13,169 nucleotides of DNA from Lachnospiraceae bacterium (lineage in GTDB: Bacteria; Bacillota; Clostridia; Lachnospirales; Lachnospiraceae), in NCBI GenBank assembly GCA_900770325.1, contig CAAGKE010000013.1, positions 1 through 13,169 of the forward strand, written 5' to 3'. Under the pieces are notes generated by a model. That model was not told where the DNA came from. It saw only the letters and a list, made by a program, of their open reading frames with translations, and did no database searches. This document shows positions 7,344 to 13,169 of this stretch, piece by piece. A program made the translations under genes and the position numbers. The first letter of the stretch is position 1, and every line of letters starts with the position of its first letter.

Positions 7344-7442
7344 GCATGGATCAGGAACAAAGAAGAAACGAAGAATTTGTGGCATATGACTATAAAGATG
7401 TTACGGTGGAAACAAGAACAGGTATCCATGTATCTGGACTGT
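7246..7442 (+). repeat. Duplicated kinase-tail/X-start segment, broken copy
   Basis: This is the diverged copy of 4144-4340. It begins inside the acyltransferase reading frame at residue 420, supplies that protein's last 32 residues and stop codon, and continues into a truncated copy of gene X. Several substitutions and small indels separate the copies, so the event is not recent or the donor was a different paralogous operon. Confidence 0.85.
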
Positions 7443-7444
7443 AA
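7346..7444 (+). pseudogene. Truncated remnant of protein X
   Basis: A 32-codon reading frame starts MDQEQRR and continues EFVAYDYKDVTVE, clearly homologous to the first 22 or so residues of the protein at 4244-4795. A one-base shift near 7411-7420 then changes the frame, although the DNA still resembles the X gene up to VSMFLDC, and a stop follows at 7442-7444. The two TM helices and the rest of X are missing. It lies two bases after the acyltransferase stop. It could still be translated, but is best seen as a relic of a second kinase-X unit. Confidence 0.8.
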
Positions 7445-7486
7445 GGTTTTCTCGTAAAAAGATAACATGAAAAGGAGACGTGAAAG

Positions 7487-8389
7487 ATGAACGCTATTGA
7501 AATCAGAAACCTGAAAAAAAGCTTTCGCGGGCTATATGCGGTTGACGGTCTGAATATGACCGTTCCCATTGGAGCCATATATGGTTTTATCGGCGAAAAC
7601 GGAAGCGGAAAATCCACAACAGAGAAACTGATCTGTGGTCACCTTGTTCCGGACAGTGGAGAGATCCGACTGTTTGGGAAAGATTATAAGGATGCCGGTG
7701 TACGCGTCCGGGTCGGTGCTCTGATTGAAAACGCAGGCTGCTTCCCGAATTCCAGCGTATGGGACAACCTGATGATGCAGGCCATTAATCTGGGCCTTGA
7801 TAATCCCGGCGATGAGATCCGGAGAGTGCTTGGGATCGTCCGTATGGAGGATTCGGCTAAGCTGAAATTCAAAAAATGCTCTCTGGGTATGAAGCAGCGT
7901 ATCGGTATTGCCATGGCGCTTTTGGGTGATCCGGCCTTGTTGATTCTGGATGAGCCTATCAACGGACTTGATACCGATGGTATGCGGATCATGAGGGAGA
8001 TTCTGGTGGATATCACCCGGAAATATTCCACTACTGTACTGATTTCCTCGCATATCCTGGGAGAACTGGAAAAGATTGCTACCCATTACGGGATCATCCG
8101 CCAGGGGAGGATCATCCAGGAAATCTCCGCAAAGGATATGGAAAACAGGGCACGTGTTTTCGTATCGGTCAGAACGAAGGATATGCAGGGGGCAAAAAGC
8201 GTTTTGCAGAAGAAATATCAGGATGTCCGCAAAGAGGAGGAATACCTCCGGGTATACGATGTAGATGATACGGAAGGGATTGTTGATTACCTGTATAAAA
8301 ACGGACATGTCGTCCACGAAATCCGGAAAAATAAGATCGGCCTGGAAGAATACTATGTGGAACTGATGTCAAAGAAGGAGGATAAATAA
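7487..8389 (+). CDS. ABC transporter ATPase, BcrA/lantibiotic-immunity type (pair 1)
   Basis: 300-residue ABC ATPase, probably powering export of or defence against a hydrophobic or peptide compound with the permease that follows. Walker A is GENGSGKST (36-44), the signature is the divergent SLGMKQ (132-137), Walker B LLILDEP (151-157), D-loop GLD, and H-loop SSHILGELEK (H189). The Q-loop position carries glutamate (ALIENAGCF, E81), the E-loop reported for LanF-type lantibiotic immunity ATPases. A regulatory C-terminal region of about 90 residues follows. AAGGAG (7472-7477) lies 9 nt before the ATG. No clear promoter is seen between the X remnant and this gene, so it may depend on promoter 4. 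The ATPase at 9225 is a close paralogue. Confidence 0.92.
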   Translation: MNAIEIRNLKKSFRGLYAVDGLNMTVPIGAIYGFIGENGSGKSTTEKLICGHLVPDSGEIRLFGKDYKDAGVRVRVGALIENAGCFPNSSVWDNLMMQAINLGLDNPGDEIRRVLGIVRMEDSAKLKFKKCSLGMKQRIGIAMALLGDPALLILDEPINGLDTDGMRIMREILVDITRKYSTTVLISSHILGELEKIATHYGIIRQGRIIQEISAKDMENRARVFVSVRTKDMQGAKSVLQKKYQDVRKEEEYLRVYDVDDTEGIVDYLYKNGHVVHEIRKNKIGLEEYYVELMSKKEDK

Positions 8390-8390
8390 T

Positions 8391-9209
8391 ATGGAGACCG
8401 TACATGGATTAAAATTTGAATCCCCAAGCTTTTTCGAAAGACTAAAGGGGATGTTAGGTGTTGATTTTTACCGCTTATTCCATACCCCGATGTTCTATAT
8501 CTTCCTTGCCATTGCTGCGCTTATACCAGCGATGATATTAGGTACCAGCGGCAGCAATGAAGGTGCGGCACCACTGTATACCAACACCTGGAACATCATT
8601 GCAGCAAATACTCCGATCTATGCCGTTTCCGATATGGGTGAATACGCCAATATGAATATGGTATTTATCTTTGGCGGGATCATGGTTTCTATTTTCATCG
8701 GACACGATTATAAAAGCGGGTATGTCAAGCAGCTGTTTACGACGCATGCGAAAAAACAGGATTACATGATGTCCAAGACGATCTCCTGTGCGTTTGCCAT
8801 GGCCTGTATGTGTATCACTTATACACTTGGCGGAGTCGCTGCCGGATTTCTTGCAGGAACATCTTTTGAAGTGGGTGTAGGTTCTCTGGTTATCGCTATT
8901 GTGAGCAAGATGATCATGAGCTTAGGCTGGGCAAGTCTTTATACTTTTCTGAATATCATCTTCCGAAGATATTTCGGTATTTCCATTGCGTCGTCCTTTT
9001 TCTTCGGGACCGGCGTCCTGATCATTGGTGCAGGCATGATCGTTGGAAATTCTTCCATCCTCAATATTTTCCTGTACGGTTCTTCGGTCTATGCGTGCCT
9101 GTCAAGCAATATAGTCACTTTACTTGTATGCTTTGTGGTTTCTGTGGCATGGGCAGTCATTTACAATCTGCTGGGCACACACATCCTGTCAAAGTGCGAT
9201 GTATATTAA
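8391..9209 (+). CDS. ABC-2 type permease (pair 1)
   Basis: 272-residue membrane subunit with about six TM helices (roughly 34-50, 88-105, 132-155, 160-187, 195-218, 240-265). The soluble N-terminus (LKFESPSFFERLKGML) precedes TM1. The cytoplasmic motif DYKSGYVKQLFTTHAKKQDY, between TM2 and TM3, is characteristic of BcrB/LanE-like ABC-2 permeases. It starts one base after the ATPase stop, with AAGGAGG (8375-8381) inside the ATPase gene, so the two are translationally linked. The permease at 10132 shares the N-terminal pattern and this loop (FRSGYAKNLFTVRAKKTDY), indicating tandem duplication of the whole module. Substrate unknown. Confidence 0.85.
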   Translation: METVHGLKFESPSFFERLKGMLGVDFYRLFHTPMFYIFLAIAALIPAMILGTSGSNEGAAPLYTNTWNIIAANTPIYAVSDMGEYANMNMVFIFGGIMVSIFIGHDYKSGYVKQLFTTHAKKQDYMMSKTISCAFAMACMCITYTLGGVAAGFLAGTSFEVGVGSLVIAIVSKMIMSLGWASLYTFLNIIFRRYFGISIASSFFFGTGVLIIGAGMIVGNSSILNIFLYGSSVYACLSSNIVTLLVCFVVSVAWAVIYNLLGTHILSKCDVY

Positions 9210-9224
9210 AAGGAGGCAGTTAAA

Positions 9225-10130
9225 ATGAATGCAATAGAAATCAGAAATCTGACGAAAAACTTTGGGGCAAAGCAGGCTCTTACAGGATTAAATATGACCG
9301 TTCCTGTGGGAGCAATCTATGGCTTCATTGGTGAGAATGGAAGCGGAAAATCTACGACGGAAAAGCTGATCTGCGGGCTTCTTGCTCCCAGCGGGGGAAC
9401 CATCCGGCTGTTTGGCAGGGATTATACAGATGCAGATGTAAGGGCAAAGGTTGGCTGCCTGATTGAAACTCCCGGATGCTTCCAGAATTATAGTGTGTGG
9501 AACAACATGATGCTTCAGGCTGCCAATTTAAGCATCCCCAACCCCCGGGAAGAGATTCGGAAAGTCCTTAAAATGGTCAGGATGGAGGGCGCTGCAGGGA
9601 ATAAATATAAAAACTGTTCTTTAGGTATGAAGCAGCGTATCGGCATTGCCATGGCCCTGCTCGGACATCCGACCTTACTGGTACTGGATGAACCGATCAA
9701 TGGATTGGATGCAGATGGTATGCGGATCATGAGGGAGGTACTTGTGGATATCACCCGGAACTACCAGTGTACGGTCGTAGTATCCTCTCATATCCTGGGC
9801 GAGCTGGAAAAGATAGCAACCCATTATGGAATTGTCCGGGGTGGGAAAATGATCAGGGAGATGACTGCCAAAGAACTGAATGCGGGATGTCGTACCTATG
9901 TTGCCCTTCGTACGGGAGAAATGAACAGGACAAAGGCATTGCTTTCCTGCAGGTATTCCCGTGTAGAGGAGGACGAAAGCGGGCAAATCCGTGTATATGA
10001 TGCAGGTACTCCGGAGGAAATCGTTACATACCTGTATGAGGGAGGCATTTTGGTCAGCGAGATCAAAACAGACAAGATTGGTCTGGAAGAATATTACATT
10101 GATCTTATGAAGGAAAAGGAGGGCAGATAG
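9225..10130 (+). CDS. ABC transporter ATPase, BcrA/lantibiotic-immunity type (pair 2)
   Basis: 301-residue paralogue of the ATPase at 7487, aligned almost without gaps and by eye about two thirds identical. It begins with the same MNAIEIRNL and has Walker A GENGSGKST (36-44), E-loop glutamate E81 (CLIETPGCF), signature SLGMKQ (132-137), Walker B LLVLDEP (151-157) and H-loop SSHILGELEK. Both ATPases end in a similar GLEEYY(V/I) block. AAGGAGG at 9210-9216 gives an 8-nt spacer, with only 15 nt between this gene and the first permease. The active-site motifs are all intact, so this is a functional second copy, not a relic. It could form a heteromeric four-gene exporter with pair 1 or handle a different substrate. 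Confidence 0.92.
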   Translation: MNAIEIRNLTKNFGAKQALTGLNMTVPVGAIYGFIGENGSGKSTTEKLICGLLAPSGGTIRLFGRDYTDADVRAKVGCLIETPGCFQNYSVWNNMMLQAANLSIPNPREEIRKVLKMVRMEGAAGNKYKNCSLGMKQRIGIAMALLGHPTLLVLDEPINGLDADGMRIMREVLVDITRNYQCTVVVSSHILGELEKIATHYGIVRGGKMIREMTAKELNAGCRTYVALRTGEMNRTKALLSCRYSRVEEDESGQIRVYDAGTPEEIVTYLYEGGILVSEIKTDKIGLEEYYIDLMKEKEGR

Positions 10131-10131
10131 T

Positions 10132-10947
10132 ATGGAAAAGATAAGTGAAATGAAATTTGAAAACCAGGGATTCGGAAAAAGGCTGAAAAGCATGTTATCT
10201 GTGGATTTCAGACGGATGTTTACTATGCCGCTGTTTTATATCCTGGTGGGTCTCTGCCTTATTATGCCGATACTGATTTTGGTAATGACCACGATGATGG
10301 ACGGCTCTGTTTCTGTAGATCCGAAGACCGGGGTGGAAACTGTCGTAGAAGGATTTGACAACACCTGGCAGATTATCGGTTCTGTAAGTGGTGAAAGCTC
10401 AGGAATGGGCATGGGTCTGACCGGGATGTGTAATATCAACATGCTTTATTTCCTGGTGGCGGTCTTTGTCTGCATTTTTGTCGTAGATGATTTCCGGAGC
10501 GGGTATGCAAAAAACCTGTTTACGGTTCGCGCAAAGAAAACAGACTATGTGATATCGAAGACTTTAGCAGGTTTTATAGGCGGGGGGCTGATGTTTGCTG
10601 GCTTTTTTATTGGCGCGATGCTTGGCGGGGCTATTTCAGGGCTGCCATTTGATACGGGAACGGCAGGAATAAGCGGTATTATGATGTGCCTTCTGTCAAA
10701 ACTGTTTCTGGTCGCGGCCTTTGTTCCAATCTATGTGGCTTTCAGTGTGGTCGGGAAACAGAAGCTGTGGATGTCAATGGTGGGATCGTTTTGTATCAGT
10801 ATGCTGTTTTTTATGATGATACCTATGTTGACACCGCTGGATTCCACTATGATGAATGTCATCCTGTGTCTGACAGGCGGCGTATTGTTCAGTGCAGGAT
10901 TTGGAACAATCAGTAACCAGATCTTGAGAAAAACAAATTTAGTATAA
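10132..10947 (+). CDS. ABC-2 type permease (pair 2)
   Basis: 271-residue membrane subunit, about six TM helices (roughly 34-52, 100-120, 142-165, 175-205, 214-232, 240-258), homologous to the permease at 8391: shared N-terminal MKFEN...FGKRLKSMLSVDF and the cytoplasmic DDFRSGYAKNLFTVRAKKTDY. It differs in a longer first external loop (about residues 53-98, GSVSVDPKTGVETVVEGF and a Gly/Met-rich stretch), a likely place for substrate specificity. It starts one base after the ATPase stop, with AAAAGGAGGG at 10114-10123. It is the last gene before AAACA-box promoter 3. No clear terminator is seen in 10948-10957. Confidence 0.85.
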   Translation: MEKISEMKFENQGFGKRLKSMLSVDFRRMFTMPLFYILVGLCLIMPILILVMTTMMDGSVSVDPKTGVETVVEGFDNTWQIIGSVSGESSGMGMGLTGMCNINMLYFLVAVFVCIFVVDDFRSGYAKNLFTVRAKKTDYVISKTLAGFIGGGLMFAGFFIGAMLGGAISGLPFDTGTAGISGIMMCLLSKLFLVAAFVPIYVAFSVVGKQKLWMSMVGSFCISMLFFMMIPMLTPLDSTMMNVILCLTGGVLFSAGFGTISNQILRKTNLV

Positions 10948-10957
10948 CGGCGCGAAA

Positions 10958-11011
10958 TTAATATTTTCAAAACAGAATGGAAGTAAAAAGCAAACAATCA
11001 TTTAGTATAGT
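10958..11011 (+). promoter_or_regulatory. AAACA-box promoter 3 (peptide/repeat protein/radical SAM)
   Basis: TTAATATTTTCAAAACA (10958-10974) is followed by a second AAACA at 10992-10996, exactly 22 bp from the first. Nine nt later is TATAGT (11006-11011). The stretch TATAGTANATACAT is shared with promoter 2. No -35 lies at the usual distance. It is placed 30 nt before a strong ribosome site and the 13-codon frame at 11041. Confidence 0.75.
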
Positions 11012-11040
11012 AGATACATCAAAAGGAAAGGAGGAAAGTA

Positions 11041-11082
11041 ATGTTAGTTAAAGTTGCAGTCGTTTTAAAAAAGAAAAAATAA
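11041..11082 (+). CDS. 13-residue cationic peptide or leader peptide
   Basis: The frame encodes MLVKVAVVLKKKK and stops. It is preceded by AAAGGAGG (11027-11034) with a 6-nt spacer, one of the best ribosome sites in the window, and sits first behind AAACA-box promoter 3. A hydrophobic start with a tetralysine end could be a membrane-active microprotein, a translated leader that tunes expression of the downstream genes, or a decayed gene start. No homologue is recognised. The strong ribosome site is the main reason to annotate it. Confidence 0.45.
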   Translation: MLVKVAVVLKKKK

Positions 11083-11117
11083 GTGGCTGTCAGTGAAATA
11101 AAAAGTCAGGAGGACCT

Positions 11118-11435
11118 ATGAGCGAATATAAATTAAAGACAGGTAAGATTGGTAAAAAAGTAACAGAGACTGCGAAAGATGTGGAAGAAAGATTCACGGA
11201 TAAATTCCTTGAAAAAGATGAAAAAAGTCCTACGGGATATTCGCTGAAAACTGGAGGCATGGCAGAACGGGTGATGGCTGCATATCAGAAGATCGAGGAT
11301 ACCGTAGTAGGCGGATATCAGAAAATCGAGGATACTGTAGTAGATGGTTATAAAAAAATCGAGAATGGTTTTGTAGACAAGTTCCTTGAAAAAGAAGAAA
11401 GCGGTGATGAGCCGGAGAATACAGAAGCAGAATAA
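11118..11435 (+). CDS. Repeat protein with 11-residue amphipathic repeats
   Basis: 105-residue, highly charged, cysteine-free protein without signal peptide or TM segment. It is built as two related halves: Y-x-LKTG (residues 4-9 and 41-46) opens each, and F-x-DKFLEK-x-E (26-35 and 85-94) closes each. The second half is expanded by three consecutive 11-residue units, YQKIEDTVVGG (56-66), YQKIEDTVVDG (67-77) and YKKIENGFVDK (78-88). Such 11-mers usually form amphipathic helices able to lie on membranes or pack as coiled coils. I recall comparable KIE-repeat proteins in other Clostridia but no known function. AGGAGG at 11108-11113 supports the start. The radical SAM gene follows after about 20 nt, suggesting enzyme and substrate or partner. 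Confidence 0.75.
   Translation: MSEYKLKTGKIGKKVTETAKDVEERFTDKFLEKDEKSPTGYSLKTGGMAERVMAAYQKIEDTVVGGYQKIEDTVVDGYKKIENGFVDKFLEKEESGDEPENTEAE
11283..11381 (+). repeat. 33-bp tandem repeat, three units
   Basis: Three consecutive 33-bp units at 11283-11315, 11316-11348 and 11349-11381 encode the 11-residue repeats. Units 1 and 2 differ at few bases; unit 3 is more diverged. Near-identical units can expand or contract by slippage, so unit number may vary between strains. Confidence 0.8.
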
Positions 11436-11456
11436 TTTAAAATGGAGGACAAAAGA

Positions 11457-12842
11457 ATGGCAATGAAGGAAAATGCCCAGGCACTGGCAATAAAGACCGC
11501 ACTGGATTATATCAATAAAGATCCGGAAAAAAATCTTCCGAAGCTGCTGGACTGGTTTGACCGTTTTGACAGAAAGGGAACATTGGAAAAACAGCGGACT
11601 GCTGTCAGGGAAGTGGCGGAAGATAAAGAGAACAACTGGTATCAATTAATCATGAGTCTCTGTAAAGACATTGATCCGGGAGTAAGGGATCGTTTGTTTG
11701 AGAATTTTATTATTAATGGTGCCCTGCTTGGATATCAGCGGCAGTTAGCAAACAAAGAGAAATATAACTGCAATATCCCTTGGGCGATCCTGATGGACCC
11801 AACAAGTGCCTGCAACCTTCACTGTACTGGCTGCTGGGCGGCAGAATACGGGAATCATATGAACCTCACCTATGAGGAAATGGATGACATTGTGCGGCAG
11901 GGTGTGGAGCTGGGAACCTATGTATATTTATTTACGGGTGGAGAACCGTTGGTCCGCAAGAAGGATATTATCCGTCTTTGCGAGGATCATCCGGACTGTG
12001 TATTTTCCACTTTTACGAATGGAACGCTGATCGATGAGGCCTTTGCAGAGGAGATGCTCCGGGTGAAGAATTTCATCCCTGCCATCAGTATTGAAGGATT
12101 TGAAGAGGCTACGGATTCCAGAAGAGGAACAGGAACTTACCAGAAGATTATCCGGGCCATGAATATCCTGAAAGAGAAAAAGCTGCCTTTTGGGATCTCA
12201 TGCTGCTATACATCTGCGAATGCGGAGGTCATTGGAAGTGAGGAATATTTTGACCAGATGATTGAGATGGGCGCAAAGTTTGCATGGCTCTTTACATACA
12301 TGCCGGTTGGAAAAGGTGCCGTGACAGAGCTGATGGCGACGGCCGGGCAGCGGGAGATGATGTACCATAAGATTCGGGAATACCGGAAGACAAAGCCGCT
12401 GTTTACCGTAGATTTCTGGAATGACGGGGAATATGTTGGAGGTTGTGTTGCAGGCGGCAGATATTATTGCCATATCAATGCTAATGGGGATATTGAACCA
12501 TGCGCATTTATCCATTATTCGGATTCCAATATCCGGGAAAAGACACTGCTGGAAGCATACCGTTCCCCGCTGTTCATGGGATATCATGACAACCAGCCCT
12601 GGAATGAGAACCTGTTGCGTCCTTGTCCGGTTCTGGATAATCCGGGAAGACTGACAGAAGTTGTAGAAGCCAGCGGAGCAAAGAGCACGGACTATCAGAA
12701 TCTGGAAAGTGCAAAAGAATTTTCTGATAAATGTGTGGAAACAGCAGAAAGATGGGCCCCGGTAGCTGACCGTTTATGGAAAGAATCTGGAAGAGCAGGA
12801 AATGCCTGTGCGACCTGTGGAAAATGTAATATAGGAAAGTAA
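11457..12842 (+). CDS. Radical SAM enzyme with SPASM-like C-terminus
   Basis: 461-residue radical SAM protein. An N-terminal helical region (about 1-105, including NLPKLLDWFDRF) precedes the radical SAM core, with the cluster motif C119-x3-C123-x2-C126 (SACNLHCTGCW), GGEPL (161-165), and SIEGFEEATDSRRGTGTY. The C-terminal part is cysteine-rich: C330, C338 and C349 (YYCHINANGDIEPCAF), C390, C426, and a terminal C451-x2-C454-x2-C457, consistent with auxiliary Fe-S clusters of SPASM type. I chose the ATG at 11457, since GGAGG at 11444-11448 gives an 8-nt spacer; the upstream ATG at 11442 overlaps that site and has none of its own. It follows the repeat protein under AAACA-box promoter 3. A peptide-modifying role is an inference. 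Confidence 0.88.
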   Translation: MAMKENAQALAIKTALDYINKDPEKNLPKLLDWFDRFDRKGTLEKQRTAVREVAEDKENNWYQLIMSLCKDIDPGVRDRLFENFIINGALLGYQRQLANKEKYNCNIPWAILMDPTSACNLHCTGCWAAEYGNHMNLTYEEMDDIVRQGVELGTYVYLFTGGEPLVRKKDIIRLCEDHPDCVFSTFTNGTLIDEAFAEEMLRVKNFIPAISIEGFEEATDSRRGTGTYQKIIRAMNILKEKKLPFGISCCYTSANAEVIGSEEYFDQMIEMGAKFAWLFTYMPVGKGAVTELMATAGQREMMYHKIREYRKTKPLFTVDFWNDGEYVGGCVAGGRYYCHINANGDIEPCAFIHYSDSNIREKTLLEAYRSPLFMGYHDNQPWNENLLRPCPVLDNPGRLTEVVEASGAKSTDYQNLESAKEFSDKCVETAERWAPVADRLWKESGRAGNACATCGKCNIGK

Positions 12843-12879
12843 TAGTGGAATAAACGGTATTGAAAAAGAGGTGGTTCCT

Positions 12880-12966
12880 ATTAAGAAAATGGTAATGGTA
12901 ATCGCTGCGTTTGCAGCGATTACCGGAATTGTAATTACAGCAGTATGCCTGCCACAGGACAGGTAG
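12880..12966 (+). CDS. Possible tiny membrane peptide with ATT start
   Basis: The frame reads, from an ATT codon, IKKMVMVIAAFAAITGIVITAVCLPQDR and stops: lysines, one hydrophobic helix, and a short polar tail. AAAGAGGTGG at 12865-12874 is about 6 nt before the ATT, the correct distance, whereas the first in-frame ATG (12889) is about 15 nt away. ATT starts are rare but known (for example infC). Most of its middle is a perfect inverted repeat (12897-12924), so the coding reading might be incidental. No homologue is recognised. If real, it is a membrane microprotein downstream of the radical SAM gene. Confidence 0.35.
   Translation: MKKMVMVIAAFAAITGIVITAVCLPQDR
12897..12924 (+). repeat. Perfect 12-bp inverted repeat, 4-nt loop
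   Basis: GGTAATCGCTGC (12897-12908) and GCAGCGATTACC (12913-12924) are exact reverse complements around GTTT. The stem is GC-rich enough to fold stably in RNA. There is no T run after it, so it is not a standard intrinsic terminator. It may end or stabilise the radical SAM transcript, or act on translation of the small frame around it. The stretch 12967-13110 holds no other feature I can support. Confidence 0.8.
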
Positions 12967-13122
12967 AGATCATTTCATTTATCGTATCGGCAATTTTGCA
13001 GGTACCAGTTAGAAAAATGTGTGATAATTCTGATGGGAAAAGAAAGGTGGATTCAGCAGAGAAGCGGCATTATCTTTTATGAATGAATTTATAAAATAAT
13101 AAAAATTGTTAAGGAGGATGTT

Positions 13123-13148
13123 ATGCGAGCAGCTATTTATTACGGAAA
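13123..13148 (+). CDS. 5' end of possible zinc-type alcohol dehydrogenase
   Basis: Only the first codons survive: MRAAIYYG, then adapter sequence. AAGGAGG at 13111-13117 with a 5-nt spacer makes this a convincing gene start. MRAAIYYG resembles the N-terminus of medium-chain (GroES-like) dehydrogenases such as butanediol or threonine dehydrogenases, but eight residues are too few for certainty. The frame stays open through the adapter, so automated translation would append false residues. Confidence 0.4.
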
Positions 13149-13169
13149 AGATCGGAAGAGCGTCGTGTA
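13149..13169. other. Illumina TruSeq adapter at contig end
   Basis: The final 21 bases begin AGATCGGAAGAGC, the universal TruSeq adapter start, and continue with CGTCGTGTA as in the read-2 side adapter. This is residual library sequence, not genome. The first one or two bases may coincide with genomic bases. Confidence 0.95.

Noticed and set aside
7532..8317. Long open frame on the minus strand opposite the first ABC ATPase
   Set aside because: It lies entirely antisense to a gene with all ABC motifs, has no ribosome site or recognisable domain, and reflects codon bias of the real gene.
11118..11435. Calling the repeat protein a RiPP precursor outright
   Set aside because: It has no leader-like region with a cleavage site and no cysteine, and repeats extend over a helix-like amphipathic pattern; kept only as one hypothesis.
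12996..13028. Promoter TTGCAG / GATAAT before the last gene
   Set aside because: The spacing is 21 nt, too long for a standard promoter, and both hexamers are poor matches.
1..13169. CRISPR arrays, tRNA or rRNA genes, insertion sequences and transposases
   Set aside because: I looked for spaced direct repeats, cloverleaf-like and transposase motifs and saw none; the only tandem repeats are the coding 33-bp units at 11283-11381.

Overview
The window looks like chromosomal DNA from a low-to-mid GC Clostridia member, most likely a gut Lachnospiraceae (Blautia/Ruminococcus-like). This rests on strong AAGGAGG ribosome sites, the small clostridial membrane proteins and BcrAB-like ABC pairs, and is an inference. 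All recognisable genes are on the + strand. The last 21 bases match an Illumina TruSeq adapter, so the right edge is a short-read contig end, not natural sequence.

Layout. (1) 1-2200: a near-consensus promoter, an MFS permease and sfsA, ordinary and apparently unrelated to the rest. (2) 2203-4841: a small membrane protein, an OmpR-family response regulator, a histidine kinase with a very short external loop, and a conserved two-TM protein (called X here), closed by an intrinsic terminator. (3) 4845-7444: a three-TM small protein, a permuted papain-fold hydrolase and an alcohol-acyltransferase-like (HxxxDG) protein. The 3' end of the acyltransferase gene is fused to a diverged copy of the kinase 3' end, followed by a broken copy of the start of X. 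(4) 7487-10947: two tandem, paralogous ATPase-permease pairs of the BcrAB/lantibiotic-immunity type. (5) 10958-12842: a 13-codon peptide, a 105-residue protein with 11-residue amphipathic repeats, and a radical SAM/SPASM-like enzyme. (6) 12843-13148: a possible tiny membrane peptide containing a perfect 12-bp inverted repeat, then the first codons of what may be a zinc alcohol dehydrogenase, cut by the adapter.

The main result is that four promoter regions (2203-2256, 4845-4898, 5337-5390, 10958-11011) share one architecture: AAACA boxes exactly 22 bp apart (in one case three boxes at 11-bp steps), then exactly 9 nt to a TATRNT -10 hexamer, with no usable -35. This is how OmpR/PhoB-type regulators contact activator-dependent promoters. 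The response regulator encoded between them is the obvious candidate, so sections 2 to 5 read as one autoregulated regulon. A plausible role is an envelope or antimicrobial-stress response: sensing (kinase), export (two ABC pairs), envelope or lipid modification (hydrolase and acyltransferase), and a radical SAM enzyme paired with a repeat protein. The biochemical function of the last pair, and of the system as a whole, cannot be read from the sequence.
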